Below, in pieces: positions 34,456-44,500 of a DNA stretch of 58,194 nt (position 1 is its first letter; the number at the start of each line of letters is the position of its first letter). The notes beneath the pieces were generated by a model. That model was not told the DNA's origin. It searched no databases and worked only from the letters and a program-made list of their open reading frames with translations. Origin of the DNA: Candidatus Thorarchaeota archaeon (GTDB lineage Archaea > Asgardarchaeota > Thorarchaeia > Thorarchaeales > Thorarchaeaceae). Location: assembly GCA_019057475.1 (NCBI GenBank), contig DXJO01000026.1:1-58194 (forward strand), in the 5' to 3' direction. A program made the position numbers and the translations under genes.

Positions 34456-35799
34456 TCACAGATTCTTGATGATCTCGTCTCCAAATGCGCTCGTAGAGAT
34501 TGGCTCCACTGTTGGTTTCAGTTGCCGCGCGATATCGTAAGTGACATTCTTTGACTCGACCGCCTTGGAAACTGCGGTCTTGATCATCTCAGATGCCTCG
34601 TTCCATCCCATGTGTTCCAGCAGAAGACATGCAGACAAGGTGATAGAACCTGGGTTGATTCGGTTCTTTCCGGCATGCTTCGGAGCGGTTCCATGGGTCG
34701 CCTCGGCGAAGAAGATATCATTGCTGAGGTTTGCACCTGGCGCAAACCCGAGTCCGCCAACTTGAGCAGCCAATTGGTCTGAGAGATAGTCACCATTGAG
34801 GTTAGGCAGCGCTACGACCTCATACTCACGAGGTCTTAGAAGCACTTGTTGGAACATCGCATCCATTATGCGATCGTTTACAAGGATCTTTCCGTCGGCG
34901 TAAGCCTTCTCTCTATCGCCACCGTACTTGTCGTTCAGTTCCTTTTCCGTAACGATTTGGTCTCTGAACTCTTCGATGGCAACTTCATAACCCCAGTTTC
35001 TGAACTGACCCTCTGTAGCTTTCATGATGTTGCCCTTATGACAAAGGGTCACTACACGCCTTTTCTTGTCAATCGCATACTGGATTGCTTTCCTGACCAG
35101 TCGCTTGGTGTTCTCGGGGGACATTGGTTTCACAGAGATGCCTGCAGAGTATCGCAAGCTATCGGAGTCTGCTGGCACATTCCATTCAGTCCTAAGGAAA
35201 TCTATGAGCTTCTGTGTTCTCTTAGTTCCCGGATAGCCCTCTATGCCTGCGTATATGTCCTCTATGTTCTCTCTGAAAATTACCATATCTATTGCATCGG
35301 GATCTTTGACCGGAGCCGGGACACCTTTGATGTGCCACACCGGTCTAAGACAGACAAACAGGCCCAAGGACTTGCGGATGCCGACGTTTATCGAGGAGAA
35401 GCCCTCACCTATGGGGGTTGTGCATGGCCCCTTGATTGCCAAATGGTAGTCCCGAACGACCTTCAGCGTGTCATCGGGCAAATAGGCCATTCTCTGCTCG
35501 TCAGGGCTGAGTGCCTTAAGATCCTCATCCGTGACATCAGGGGAATAGAGCTCTCTCGCCTTATCTCCGGCAAAGATTTCGAACCATTCGAACTTCCGTT
35601 TCCCGTTGTATGCCTTCTCTACTGCGGCGTCTACGATTTTCATCATTACCTTACTAATCTCAGGGCCAATGCCGTCCCCCTCAACCCAACAGACTATGGG
35701 GTTATCGGGAATATTCCATTGACCATCCTTGATTGTAACTTTTTCTCCCTTTGTGGGGGGAACTAGTTTCTCGTACTTTGTCATTATATTCACACTCAT
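34456..35799 (-). CDS. icd: Isocitrate dehydrogenase
   Basis: Decarboxylating isocitrate dehydrogenase of 447 residues, interconverting isocitrate and 2-oxoglutarate plus CO2. Recognisable blocks are GDGIGPEISKVMM, the substrate loop GFSSINVGIRKSLGLF, the YAGIEG segment, LCHKGNIMKATEG and the C-terminal ATHGTAPKHAGKNRINPGS. The likeness to the E. coli-type enzyme favours NADP, but cofactor use must be tested. It begins one base before the aclA end and is last in acn-aclB-aclA-icd. In that context it can work as 2-oxoglutarate carboxylase in a reductive cycle, downstream of Kor. ATG 35784 (MTKYEK) is an alternative start. Confidence 0.95.
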   Translation of the reverse strand: MSVNIMTKYEKLVPPTKGEKVTIKDGQWNIPDNPIVCWVEGDGIGPEISKVMMKIVDAAVEKAYNGKRKFEWFEIFAGDKARELYSPDVTDEDLKALSPDEQRMAYLPDDTLKVVRDYHLAIKGPCTTPIGEGFSSINVGIRKSLGLFVCLRPVWHIKGVPAPVKDPDAIDMVIFRENIEDIYAGIEGYPGTKRTQKLIDFLRTEWNVPADSDSLRYSAGISVKPMSPENTKRLVRKAIQYAIDKKRRVVTLCHKGNIMKATEGQFRNWGYEVAIEEFRDQIVTEKELNDKYGGDREKAYADGKILVNDRIMDAMFQQVLLRPREYEVVALPNLNGDYLSDQLAAQVGGLGFAPGANLSNDIFFAEATHGTAPKHAGKNRINPGSITLSACLLLEHMGWNEASEMIKTAVSKAVESKNVTYDIARQLKPTVEPISTSAFGDEIIKNL

Positions 35800-37638
35800 T
35801 CATTTTGAAGCGTATAGTATTTCATCCCACGGCTGTCGATACAGTGCAGCACGTTGGCGTTTTTGGTCGAATATGTGCCCCATCATCCCGATTGATCTCC
35901 CAAGCACAAAGAGCCCATTCAAGACCTCTGTGTCCAAGACATCTTGCTTTTCTTCAGGTGTTAGGTCAATATTCTCCATCAGGTCAAGGAAACAGATTCC
36001 AATGCAACCATCCACATTGAGAATCAGGTTATTCCTCTTTTGTGTGGTCAGCTTCTCGACCTCAAGAGCATAGTCCAAGTATGGGTGCTTCGGGAAGTTC
36101 TCATTTACGAACTTTTTCAGAAGCGTAACGCGGATATCCGGATTCTGAACGGACTTGATTCTATGACCAATTCCTGGGATGTTTATCCCTACAACGTCCT
36201 TCATGTAGTTAATGAAGTCCGGTGGATGCTTTCCGGAATCCAGAGCCATTTTGAAATACTTGGCAGCATCGGAGATGGCACCGCCGAATCTTGGGCCTAT
36301 CGTCAATATACCACTGGCCAGTGAGGCCATCAAATCCTTTCCGGCTCGCGCAGTCACAATGGCGTTGTGAGCGCCTGATACGGCTGGCCCGTGGTCCGCA
36401 GTTAACTTCAGCACTAGTTCGATGTACTTTGCGGCAAACGGAGGCAACTCCTTCTTTAGCCAGAGCAGCCCAATCACGTATCCAAGAGAGAGCTCTTCAC
36501 TGATTATCTTGTCAATCGGAACTCCATTGTACGTGAGGATGTCACCCCTCTCGTTAGAAATGGTGACTACTACGTCTGTCGGTCTTCGAACAATCCCTTG
36601 AGCTGCAGCTTTGCCATAGTCCTGAGGAATCTGTGGGGGTTCAAAGTCATCCAAGGGTTCTATCTTCCCTTCGGCCTTCAATTTCTCAAAGGTTTCACGT
36701 ATCTTGTCACCGAAAGTGTCGTATGATTCGGGGACAATAACACCCACTTCAGCTAGCGCTTTGTTCTTTGCATCTGCTGTTTCCATGTCACTTCCAGCCA
36801 TTGCACCAGCGTGACCGAATTGAACACCTGCTGGAAATATCTTGGAAGAGGTACCTGTCACCCACATCACGAGAGGTTTCTTGACACGACCATCTTTCAC
36901 GGCCTCCACAATCGAGTACTCGTCCATCCCTCCGATCTCGCCTAAACAAACAATCAGCTTCACCTCTGGATTGGCTTCATATCGAAGGATGTGGTCGATG
37001 AGCAAAGATCCAGCGTACCGATCTCCGCCAATTGCAATGCCCTCTAGTATTCCGTCGGTGTTTTGAGATATCATGAAGTTCATTTCATTGCTCATACCGC
37101 CGGACTTGGATACAAAGCCCACGCTGCCTGGTCGATAGAGCTTTGACTTGACGATATTCTCTATGGTGCCTGCTGTATTGGCAATCTTGAAGGCGCCTGC
37201 TCGAATTCCACCAACAGTGGCCGGTCCGATGATTATCTTATTCTTCTCTTTTGCAAGCTTGATGAGCTCACGGCTTTGTCGCTCCGGTATTCCTTCAGCA
37301 ATTATGACCAAGACCCGAATGCTCTCAGTTTCCAAAGCCTCTTTCGATGTTGGGTAAGATGATCGGAACGATGAGAAGTTGATTAGGACGTCTGCCGTAG
37401 TATGATTCTTTGCGGCAAGCTCCAGCTTCTTGTAGATAGGTATAACAATCTCCTTGCCACCCCAGAAAACCTTGTGGTATCCGATTGCCCCTGCTTGAGT
37501 GGGCCGGATTATCGCAGCAACACTGGGCGTTTTCCGCTTGCTGACAAAGTCAAAGTCCAGCATTCGCTGGATTGCGTTTCGCTGGAATCCATAAACAATC
37601 GCTTGGGAATCTCTATTGAATAATTCATAGTCTTCCAT
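35800..37638 (-). CDS. aclA: ATP-citrate lyase, alpha (large) subunit
   Basis: Large subunit (612 residues) of ATP-citrate lyase, which cleaves citrate with ATP and CoA into acetyl-CoA and oxaloacetate. The N-terminal half is succinyl-CoA-synthetase-like and keeps the phosphohistidine motif GVQFGHAGAMAG (His 276). The C-terminal ~250 residues are citrate-synthase-like, with LTADHGPAVSGAHN, IGPRFGGAISDAA, GIGHRIKS and NVDGCIGICF, forming the citryl-CoA lyase part. The size fits the two-subunit form. It lies seven bases after aclB and one base before icd in a tight operon. ATP-citrate lyase is the diagnostic enzyme of the reductive TCA cycle, but can also supply cytosolic acetyl-CoA from citrate. 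Confidence 0.96.
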   Translation of the reverse strand: MEDYELFNRDSQAIVYGFQRNAIQRMLDFDFVSKRKTPSVAAIIRPTQAGAIGYHKVFWGGKEIVIPIYKKLELAAKNHTTADVLINFSSFRSSYPTSKEALETESIRVLVIIAEGIPERQSRELIKLAKEKNKIIIGPATVGGIRAGAFKIANTAGTIENIVKSKLYRPGSVGFVSKSGGMSNEMNFMISQNTDGILEGIAIGGDRYAGSLLIDHILRYEANPEVKLIVCLGEIGGMDEYSIVEAVKDGRVKKPLVMWVTGTSSKIFPAGVQFGHAGAMAGSDMETADAKNKALAEVGVIVPESYDTFGDKIRETFEKLKAEGKIEPLDDFEPPQIPQDYGKAAAQGIVRRPTDVVVTISNERGDILTYNGVPIDKIISEELSLGYVIGLLWLKKELPPFAAKYIELVLKLTADHGPAVSGAHNAIVTARAGKDLMASLASGILTIGPRFGGAISDAAKYFKMALDSGKHPPDFINYMKDVVGINIPGIGHRIKSVQNPDIRVTLLKKFVNENFPKHPYLDYALEVEKLTTQKRNNLILNVDGCIGICFLDLMENIDLTPEEKQDVLDTEVLNGLFVLGRSIGMMGHIFDQKRQRAALYRQPWDEILYASK

Positions 37639-37645
37639 TCTTGCG

Positions 37646-38923
37646 TCACTCCTTCAGGGCCAAAGGTACGATTCGGGTCATTGGAGTGTATCTGTCGTAC
37701 ACTTCAATGGGAATGCCCATTTCTTCTCCGACATCTTTCATAAGCTTCAGGCCCTCCTTCTCATTGGGCCCTCCACGGCGTACATAGATCTTCACGTTTG
37801 CTTTCTTTAACTTGTCAACTGATTTTCTCAGAGCGCTCACAATCCCTGTGAAAGTGGCCTTCACATCTGTGAAGTTAGCGATTCCGCCACCGATCAGGAG
37901 GATTTTCGGGCGCCCCTTTGGATCCGGCTTCTCCGTCATGAGATCGATAAGCGTCTGGGCGTACAACTCTGTGTGTTCGCGGCTGGGGTTCCCACTGTAC
38001 TCTCCGTAGTTCGCGAGTTCAGCACCGAATCCTAGGTCCACGATGGTATCGGCGTAGACAACGCTTGCACCACCTCCGGCGACCATAGTCCAAATTCGTT
38101 GGTCGCGATTGAGAATCGTCAACTTCAATGAAGAACCTGTTTGTTCGTCGATGCTTCTGATGTATTCTTCCTCTTTAGAGAACTTCTGACCGAATGAAAC
38201 TGGGAACTTGATTGGGTTATCGTAGTTGCCCCACGTGTCGGAATGCTTGAACGACGCTGTATCATCAAGACGAGCTTTGAGGTCCAGAGGAACTACCAAT
38301 TTGTCTTCAGTGACAGCGAAAGGATTGATTTCCATGAACGCGAAATCCTGGTCAATGTAGACCTGCAGTAACCCCTTGACAAAGGAAACAACAACATCTC
38401 CCAGCTCCCCAAGGTCTGGCAACTTCTCGGCCAGATTGAATGCATTGATGTCAGTCCCGATGGGTATCGGAATGTGCGACACCTTATCCCAGTTCTCCTC
38501 AACGAAAATACCTCCTTCCAACGAGAAATGGATTATGTCATTTTCGCGGTCTGACGTGATGGAAACATAGAACTCCTTGTCATGTGGAATGAACGGCTCG
38601 ACTAGGAACCTATTCAGAGTCCCTTTTGTTTCACCAACAACCATCTCCTTGCCCATCTTTTCTTTGATGAACGACTTTAGGTCGGCCAAGCTCGCATCGA
38701 GCAGTAGTAGATTCGCCTTGCCTCTCTTTCCGAATAGCTGGTCTGGTTTTGCAGCCAGTTTGTCAGTTTTCAACCACGGATTTTCTTTCACAAGCTCCTC
38801 CCATTTGGTTTCAGGAGTTATTACGGCTAGCTTCCCGTGGTAGTTGAACTCGGGGAAGTATTTCACCAGTTCTTCAGCAATCAGTTTCTTTGCTGAATAT
38901 TCATTAATTGATTTTTGTGCCAA
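37646..38923 (-). CDS. aclB: ATP-citrate lyase, beta (small) subunit
   Basis: Small subunit (425 residues) with an ATP-grasp fold and the CoA-ligase domain. Visible are INEYSAKKLIAEEL at the start, FAFMEINPFAV and PLDLKARLDDTASF in the ATP-grasp part, WTMVAGGGASVVYADTI, GEYSGNPSREH and GGGIANFTDVKATFTGI in the C-terminal domain. It phosphorylates the catalytic His of the large subunit. TTG 38923 is the start, behind a strong GGGAGGAG. It follows the aconitase gene after one base. Confidence 0.95.
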   Translation of the reverse strand: MAQKSINEYSAKKLIAEELVKYFPEFNYHGKLAVITPETKWEELVKENPWLKTDKLAAKPDQLFGKRGKANLLLLDASLADLKSFIKEKMGKEMVVGETKGTLNRFLVEPFIPHDKEFYVSITSDRENDIIHFSLEGGIFVEENWDKVSHIPIPIGTDINAFNLAEKLPDLGELGDVVVSFVKGLLQVYIDQDFAFMEINPFAVTEDKLVVPLDLKARLDDTASFKHSDTWGNYDNPIKFPVSFGQKFSKEEEYIRSIDEQTGSSLKLTILNRDQRIWTMVAGGGASVVYADTIVDLGFGAELANYGEYSGNPSREHTELYAQTLIDLMTEKPDPKGRPKILLIGGGIANFTDVKATFTGIVSALRKSVDKLKKANVKIYVRRGGPNEKEGLKLMKDVGEEMGIPIEVYDRYTPMTRIVPLALKE

Positions 38924-38924
38924 T

Positions 38925-40883
38925 CTAGACTCCTCCCTCTTTCGTGTAATTCAGAAGACCTCCGGCCAACATGATTTTCCTCTCACGCTCAGAGAGCTCG
39001 TAGGCGACGGGAATATCGATATTCTTGGTCGTGTTCCGAATTGTTAACGCCTTTTCTCCCTTTTCTAGGGCTGTGCGAATACCCGCTATCTCCAGTGAAT
39101 CTCCAGCTTCAATCTTGTCAAAACCATCGGAGTCTGCAAACTCAACCGGAAGGATTCCAACGTTGATCAAATTCGCCTTGTGAATGCGGGCAAATGACTT
39201 CACCGCAACCACCCTGATTCCGAGATACATTGGTGCGAGCGCAGCATGTTCGCGGCTTGACCCTTGACCGTAGTTCTCGCCAGCAATGATAATTCCCCCA
39301 CCAGTCTCCTTGGACTCAAGTGCTCTCGTTGCAAATGTCGTATCCACCTGTGAAAAGACAAACTCGCTTATCTTGGGCAGATTTGATCTCAGGGGTAGGA
39401 TTTTAGCTCCTGCTGGCATGATGTGGTCAGTTGTTATGTCGTCTTCAACTTTGATTAGGGCATTCAACTTGGGCAGCTTTTCAGGAAGGGGTATAGCTTT
39501 CGGAAGCGATTGAATGTTCGGGCCACGTATTATCTCGATGTCTTCAGGATGATCGGAAGGTTCGAGAATCATCGAATCATCAATGTCGATGGAGGTTGGC
39601 ATCTCGATCTCGGGATATGAACCCAGTTTCCTTGGGTCCGTTATCTTCCCGTAGATTGCCGCCGCCACAGCGACCTCCGGACTGACAAGATAAGCTTCTG
39701 AATCTATCGTGCCGCTGCGGCCCCGAAAGTTGCGATTGAATGTTCTGATCGAAACACTTCCTGTTGGCGGTGCAAACCCCATGCCAATGCATGGACCACA
39801 ACCGCTCTCTAGGATTCTGCCTCCGCTTGAAATTATATCAGCCAACATTCCTTTCTCCGCTAAGTACTTCAACACCTGCCTAGACCCCGGTGATATTCCT
39901 AGGGTCGTTCTGGAATGGACCGTCTTGCCCTTGAGAAGGGCTGCAACCATTGCCATGTCTTTGATTGACGAGTTGGTGCACGAACCAATAGCCACTTGGT
40001 CTACTGATTTGCCTTCAAGCTCTGAAAGCGGCACAACATTCCCTGGGGAATGTGGCTTGGCTATCATAGGCTCCAGCTTGTTGAGGTTAATCTCAATCAC
40101 CTCATCGAAGTCTTCTTCCTGCCCGGCTGAAATGCTGACCCAATCGTCTTCTCGTTGCTGAAGTTTAAAGAACTCCTTTGTGATCTCATCTGATGGAAAA
40201 ATCGAGGTTGTCGCACCAGTTTCAGTGCCCATATTGGTAATGGTGGCTCGCTCAGTAACGGATAACGACTTCAGTCCAGGGCCGAAGTACTCCAAGATAT
40301 AGCCCCTTCCTCCTTTCACACCGATTCTTCTTAACACCTCAAGTATGATGTCCTTTGCTGATACGAAGTCGCGGAGTTTGCCAGTTAGTTTTATTCCCAT
40401 AATCTTGGGAACTGTTATGTAAAACAACCCGCCCCCCATCGCAACGGCCACGTCAAGTCCACCGGCACCTATGGAAATCATTCCCACTCCTCCTGAAGTC
40501 GGAGTATGGGAGTCAGATCCAATGAGAGTTGCTCCTGGCTTGGAGAACCTTTCAAGGAATACTTGATGGCAAATGCCATTTCCCGGTCGTGAGAAGAGTA
40601 TACCGTACTTGGCTGCAACTGACTGCAAGTACAAGTGATCATCAGCGTTCTTGAAATCAGATTGAAGCATATTGTGATCGACAACCGAAACGGAGAGTTC
40701 CGTCTTCACCTTGTCGAGACCCATCGCCTCGAATTGCAGGTATGCCATTGTACCTGTCGCGTCTTGTGTTAAAGTACGGTCTATCCTGATTCCAATTTCA
40801 TTGCCTGGGACGAGCTTGGAATCGCCCACTGCAACGTGTTTTGCAAGAATGCTTTTAGCAACCGACACCATTGTGAGATTCAC
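38925..40883 (-). CDS. acn: Aconitate hydratase
   Basis: Aconitase of about 652 residues isomerising citrate and isocitrate. The three [4Fe-4S] ligands lie in GSCTNS and GCGPCIGM; other blocks are GSDSHTPTSGGVGMISIG, the active-site SRxH region (GSSREHAALAP) and AGENYGQGSS in the swivelling C-terminal domain. The frame is open to 40967, but a TATA-like element (TATTTTATGG, about 40936-40947) lies inside that extension. GTG 40883 therefore fits better and gives VNLTMVSVAKSILAKH, close to archaeal aconitase N-termini; ATG 40871 is also possible. It leads the acn-aclB-aclA-icd operon. Confidence 0.93.
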   Translation of the reverse strand: MNLTMVSVAKSILAKHVAVGDSKLVPGNEIGIRIDRTLTQDATGTMAYLQFEAMGLDKVKTELSVSVVDHNMLQSDFKNADDHLYLQSVAAKYGILFSRPGNGICHQVFLERFSKPGATLIGSDSHTPTSGGVGMISIGAGGLDVAVAMGGGLFYITVPKIMGIKLTGKLRDFVSAKDIILEVLRRIGVKGGRGYILEYFGPGLKSLSVTERATITNMGTETGATTSIFPSDEITKEFFKLQQREDDWVSISAGQEEDFDEVIEINLNKLEPMIAKPHSPGNVVPLSELEGKSVDQVAIGSCTNSSIKDMAMVAALLKGKTVHSRTTLGISPGSRQVLKYLAEKGMLADIISSGGRILESGCGPCIGMGFAPPTGSVSIRTFNRNFRGRSGTIDSEAYLVSPEVAVAAAIYGKITDPRKLGSYPEIEMPTSIDIDDSMILEPSDHPEDIEIIRGPNIQSLPKAIPLPEKLPKLNALIKVEDDITTDHIMPAGAKILPLRSNLPKISEFVFSQVDTTFATRALESKETGGGIIIAGENYGQGSSREHAALAPMYLGIRVVAVKSFARIHKANLINVGILPVEFADSDGFDKIEAGDSLEIAGIRTALEKGEKALTIRNTTKNIDIPVAYELSERERKIMLAGGLLNYTKEGGV

Positions 40884-40996
40884 CTTCTGTTTTACGACAC
40901 ATTTGTCCTCAGATTTGCTTGCATCGGACAAGAACGCCCATAAAATAGTGTCGCTTCGCACATCCAATAAGCAACAGTTAGCCCCACTACCCAGTC

Positions 40997-41563
40997 CTAC
41001 CCAATCTCACTACGGCCGTAGAAGAGTTCCCCTAGCCTCTTCATCGCATCACGAACGCATTCTTTCTTGCCGCTCACTTGCAGGTGTCTATCACCATCGA
41101 GTGATATCAATACACGACAGTCCTCCGCAAGCTCTGAAATTATCTCTACTGGAATCTCGTCGGGTAGCCGGATTCGGAAAAAACTAACATCCTTTTCCCT
41201 GGGCAAATCAGAAATGGGCATCGGTGGGTCCTCCGGAGCCACCTCTCCCCGTCCGTGAATGGCCTCATCGAATCTTGTTTCCCAGGCCTGTCTATATTGG
41301 ACACCATCCTTCTCTTCAGCCCATACCATCAGAGTTTCTCGAAGTCCTTGGACCTTGATCTCAATCTCATGCTGAAGATCGGCATCGCACTGCTCAGGCT
41401 GCTTGATTTCACTGCCGAATGACCTTAGATACTCGATAACCATCTTGCTATTCCTTAGATCTGCATAGACGAGGTTTGGAATGAAGACTCCCTTCGACCG
41501 CAGCTCTCCAAGTAGACTGTTCAGGACCATCCATCCTGCATGGAGGTCGTTAACTGACACCAA
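40997..41563 (-). CDS. Uncharacterised archaeal protein (DUF2096-like)
   Basis: Protein of 188 residues without signal peptide or membrane helix. The N-terminal ~70 residues are helical (GWMVLNSLLGELRSKGVFIP, LRNSKMVIEYLRS) and resemble the archaeal DUF2096 family; the C-terminal part has alternating strands (VSFFRIRLPDEIP, DCRVLISLDGDRHLQVSG). It follows the large hdrA gene after six bases and is probably co-transcribed with it. No catalytic motif is visible. Family name is from memory of the texture and is only moderately sure. Confidence 0.55.
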   Translation of the reverse strand: MVSVNDLHAGWMVLNSLLGELRSKGVFIPNLVYADLRNSKMVIEYLRSFGSEIKQPEQCDADLQHEIEIKVQGLRETLMVWAEEKDGVQYRQAWETRFDEAIHGRGEVAPEDPPMPISDLPREKDVSFFRIRLPDEIPVEIISELAEDCRVLISLDGDRHLQVSGKKECVRDAMKRLGELFYGRSEIG

Positions 41564-41569
41564 TGGCAG

Positions 41570-44500
41570 CTACTCCCTGAGCATCTCTTCTATCTGGTCG
41601 TAGAAGCTCTTCTCACGCCACCATCGGAGATCACGTGCTCCCGTTGGGCAGATGGAACAGCATGCTCCACATCCTTCACATGCAAGCTCGTTGGTGACGC
41701 TCTTCTTTACACCCGGCGATACTTCCACCATTGAAACTGCGTCGTAGGGGCAAATCTCCGAATAGTGGCATAGGTCACATCCAACACAGAGATCTTCGTC
41801 CACATCGGCTGTCAAAAGCTCGATGTTCACCGTACCGAGATTGAGCGGCGCACAGGCTGCGCTGGCAGCACCACGTGCCTGGTTGATTGAGTCTGACACG
41901 TTCTTTGCGTAGGTTGCACCCAAGAAGATGCCCGGGACAGTGGTTTCTACTGGTTTGAACTTCATATGGACCTCAAGCAGGAATCCATCTTGTCCTCGGT
42001 TGATTCCTAATGCCTTGGTGAGTTCGTTGACATCATGGGGTGCCTCCAAGCCAAGTGCAAGCACAACCATGTTGGATCGTATCTTGAAGGTCTCCTGGGA
42101 AAGAGTATCATATACTGTTACAATGGCCTCATCAGCATCAGGAGCTTTCTCAACGGTAACCGGTTTCTCTCTTATCCAGCGCAGATAGCTGACGCCCTTC
42201 TGACGGTTCTCCCGCCACATCTCCTCCATGTTGTTGGCGAATGGGCGGATGTGCTCCTTATAGGCCGAGAACACTCTGATGTCCGGGAACATCTCCTTCA
42301 GCTCGTGCTGCATAGTTATTACTGCAGAACAACACGCCCTCGAGCAGTATCTATTCCCCTCTCCTGGGCTCTGTCTTGAACCAACGCAGTGTATAAACAC
42401 CGGATTCTTTGGTGGCTTCTTGAGTTCTCCATTTCTTATCATGCGCTCGAGCTGGAGTGTTGTAATGACTCCTGGGACTTCCTCCCAACCGTACTCTCCC
42501 TTCTTTGGATCGTAGGTATCTGTGCCCGTTGTGATGACCATTGAGCCAATCGTGTGAACTTCCTGCTCTCCAGTTTCTGTATTCTGAATTGTTATCCCGT
42601 AGTTACCGTAGGACCCCTCCCTCAATACTGGCTTCGAGTTGAGCAGAACCTTGATCCGTTTCTCTTTCTCAACGCGTGCTGTGAGGTCGTCCACGATCTC
42701 TTGGGCGCTTTCCATCTTGGGGAATAGGTTGTATAGATCATTCAGCCTACCGCCAAGCTTGTTCTCCTTCTCAACAAGGATGACATCGAAGCCCTTCCGA
42801 GCAATGTCAAGCGCGGCACTCATTCCTGAAACCCCACCACCAACAATCATCGCAACTCGAGTCACGTCTACTGACTTGACAGGTACAATTTCATTATTGA
42901 TGGCCTTGGCGACGCCGGAACGAATCATGTCCTGCGCCTTCTCCTGACGAACATCTGGAGGGTCGTTCGCATTGACCAGCGCAATCATCTCTCTTAGCCC
43001 TACGGGCCCGACAAGATAGTAACCTGATATGCCAGCAGCCTCTAGTGCACGTCTGAAAGTGTCTTCATGTTGGAGTGGTGAGCATGAACCAACGACCACG
43101 CGATTCAGCTTGTGCTCTTTGATGGCTTCTGTAATGAACTCCTGACCGGGGTCGCTGCACATGAAAATATAGTCAATACTGTAAGCAACATTCGGAAGGT
43201 GACTAGCCCATTGTGCTAGGCCGGGCGAGTCTATTACGTTGCCAATGATTCCTCCGCAATGACAGATGAACACGCCAACTCTCGGCTCTTCTCCGACCTC
43301 CAGAGGTGGAACTGCTTCAGGTACGGGGGGGTGTGGGAGAGGTAGTATTGACTGTGCAGCCATAGCCGCACCCTTGCCCTCATTGACTGTGTCTGTGCCA
43401 TCCTTGGGTCCGTGGATGCATCCAGCCATGTATATGCCATCGCGGGTGGTCTCGAGAGCGCCGGAATTCGGGTTCTTCTCCTTCACCCAACCCGTTTCAT
43501 CGAGCTCGATGCCCAAGACCTTCGCAAGTTCCTCACTACCTTCAGCAGGCCTGAAGCTCGAGTTGAGAACGACCATGTTCACTTTGATCTCTTGAATCTC
43601 GCCTTTTTCGGTATCCTCTAGCTTCACCATGAGGTCGTGAGTGTCAGGGTCTTCATTAATCTCAGCAATCCTGCCGCGGATGAAGTCAATGTCCTGGTTG
43701 TGCTGCGAGTCCCAGAGGAACTCCTCCAGCAGTTTCCCGCAAGTGCGCATGTCCATGTAAGTGTAGATGATTTTACAGTGCTCCTTGGAATAGTGCATAC
43801 GAGTGACTTGGGCCAGCTTCAGTCCAAAAGAACAGCAGACCCTATTGCAATGATGACTATACCCCTCGATGTTTTCCCGAACGTCTCTTGACCCAACACA
43901 GTTCACGAACATGATGGTTTCAGGTTCCCTGCCATCAGAGGGACGAACCATGTGTGCATCAGTCGGTCCTGTTGGATGTGTCTGACGATCGTACTCTAGA
44001 GTTGTTACGACATTCGGAAACACACCGTAGCCGTATTCCGCATAGTCGGTTGGCTGATATTCCTCAAAGCCTGCAGCGTTTATAATTGCCCCAACGTTCA
44101 GGTCGTACTCCTTATCCTCGTCGTCGTACATGATGCAGTCCTGCGGACACACTGACGCGCATGTCCCACAGCCAATGCACGACTCTCGGTCGATGGCAGC
44201 CAACAGAGGAATCTGCTGTGGGAAATTCATGTATATCGCCTTGCGCAGCGATAGTCCCATGTCGTAATGGTTCGGGACCTCCACTGGGCAGGCCGCGATA
44301 CAGAGGCCGCAGCCAGTGCATTTGTTCTCGTCAACGTAGCGGGCTTTCTTGTGAATCGTCAGAGTGAAGTCGCCCGCTTTTCCTTTGACTTTCTTTACCT
44401 CTGAGAGAGAGTGTATTGTTATGTTCAGATGTTTGCCCACGAATGAGGTGAGTGGAGTCATGACGCAGGCGCTACATTCGAGCGCAGGAAATATTTTGTA

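Noticed and set aside
34846-35766. 306-codon plus-strand frame opposite icd
   Set aside because: Long, but antisense to a fully conserved isocitrate dehydrogenase and without any protein-like motif.
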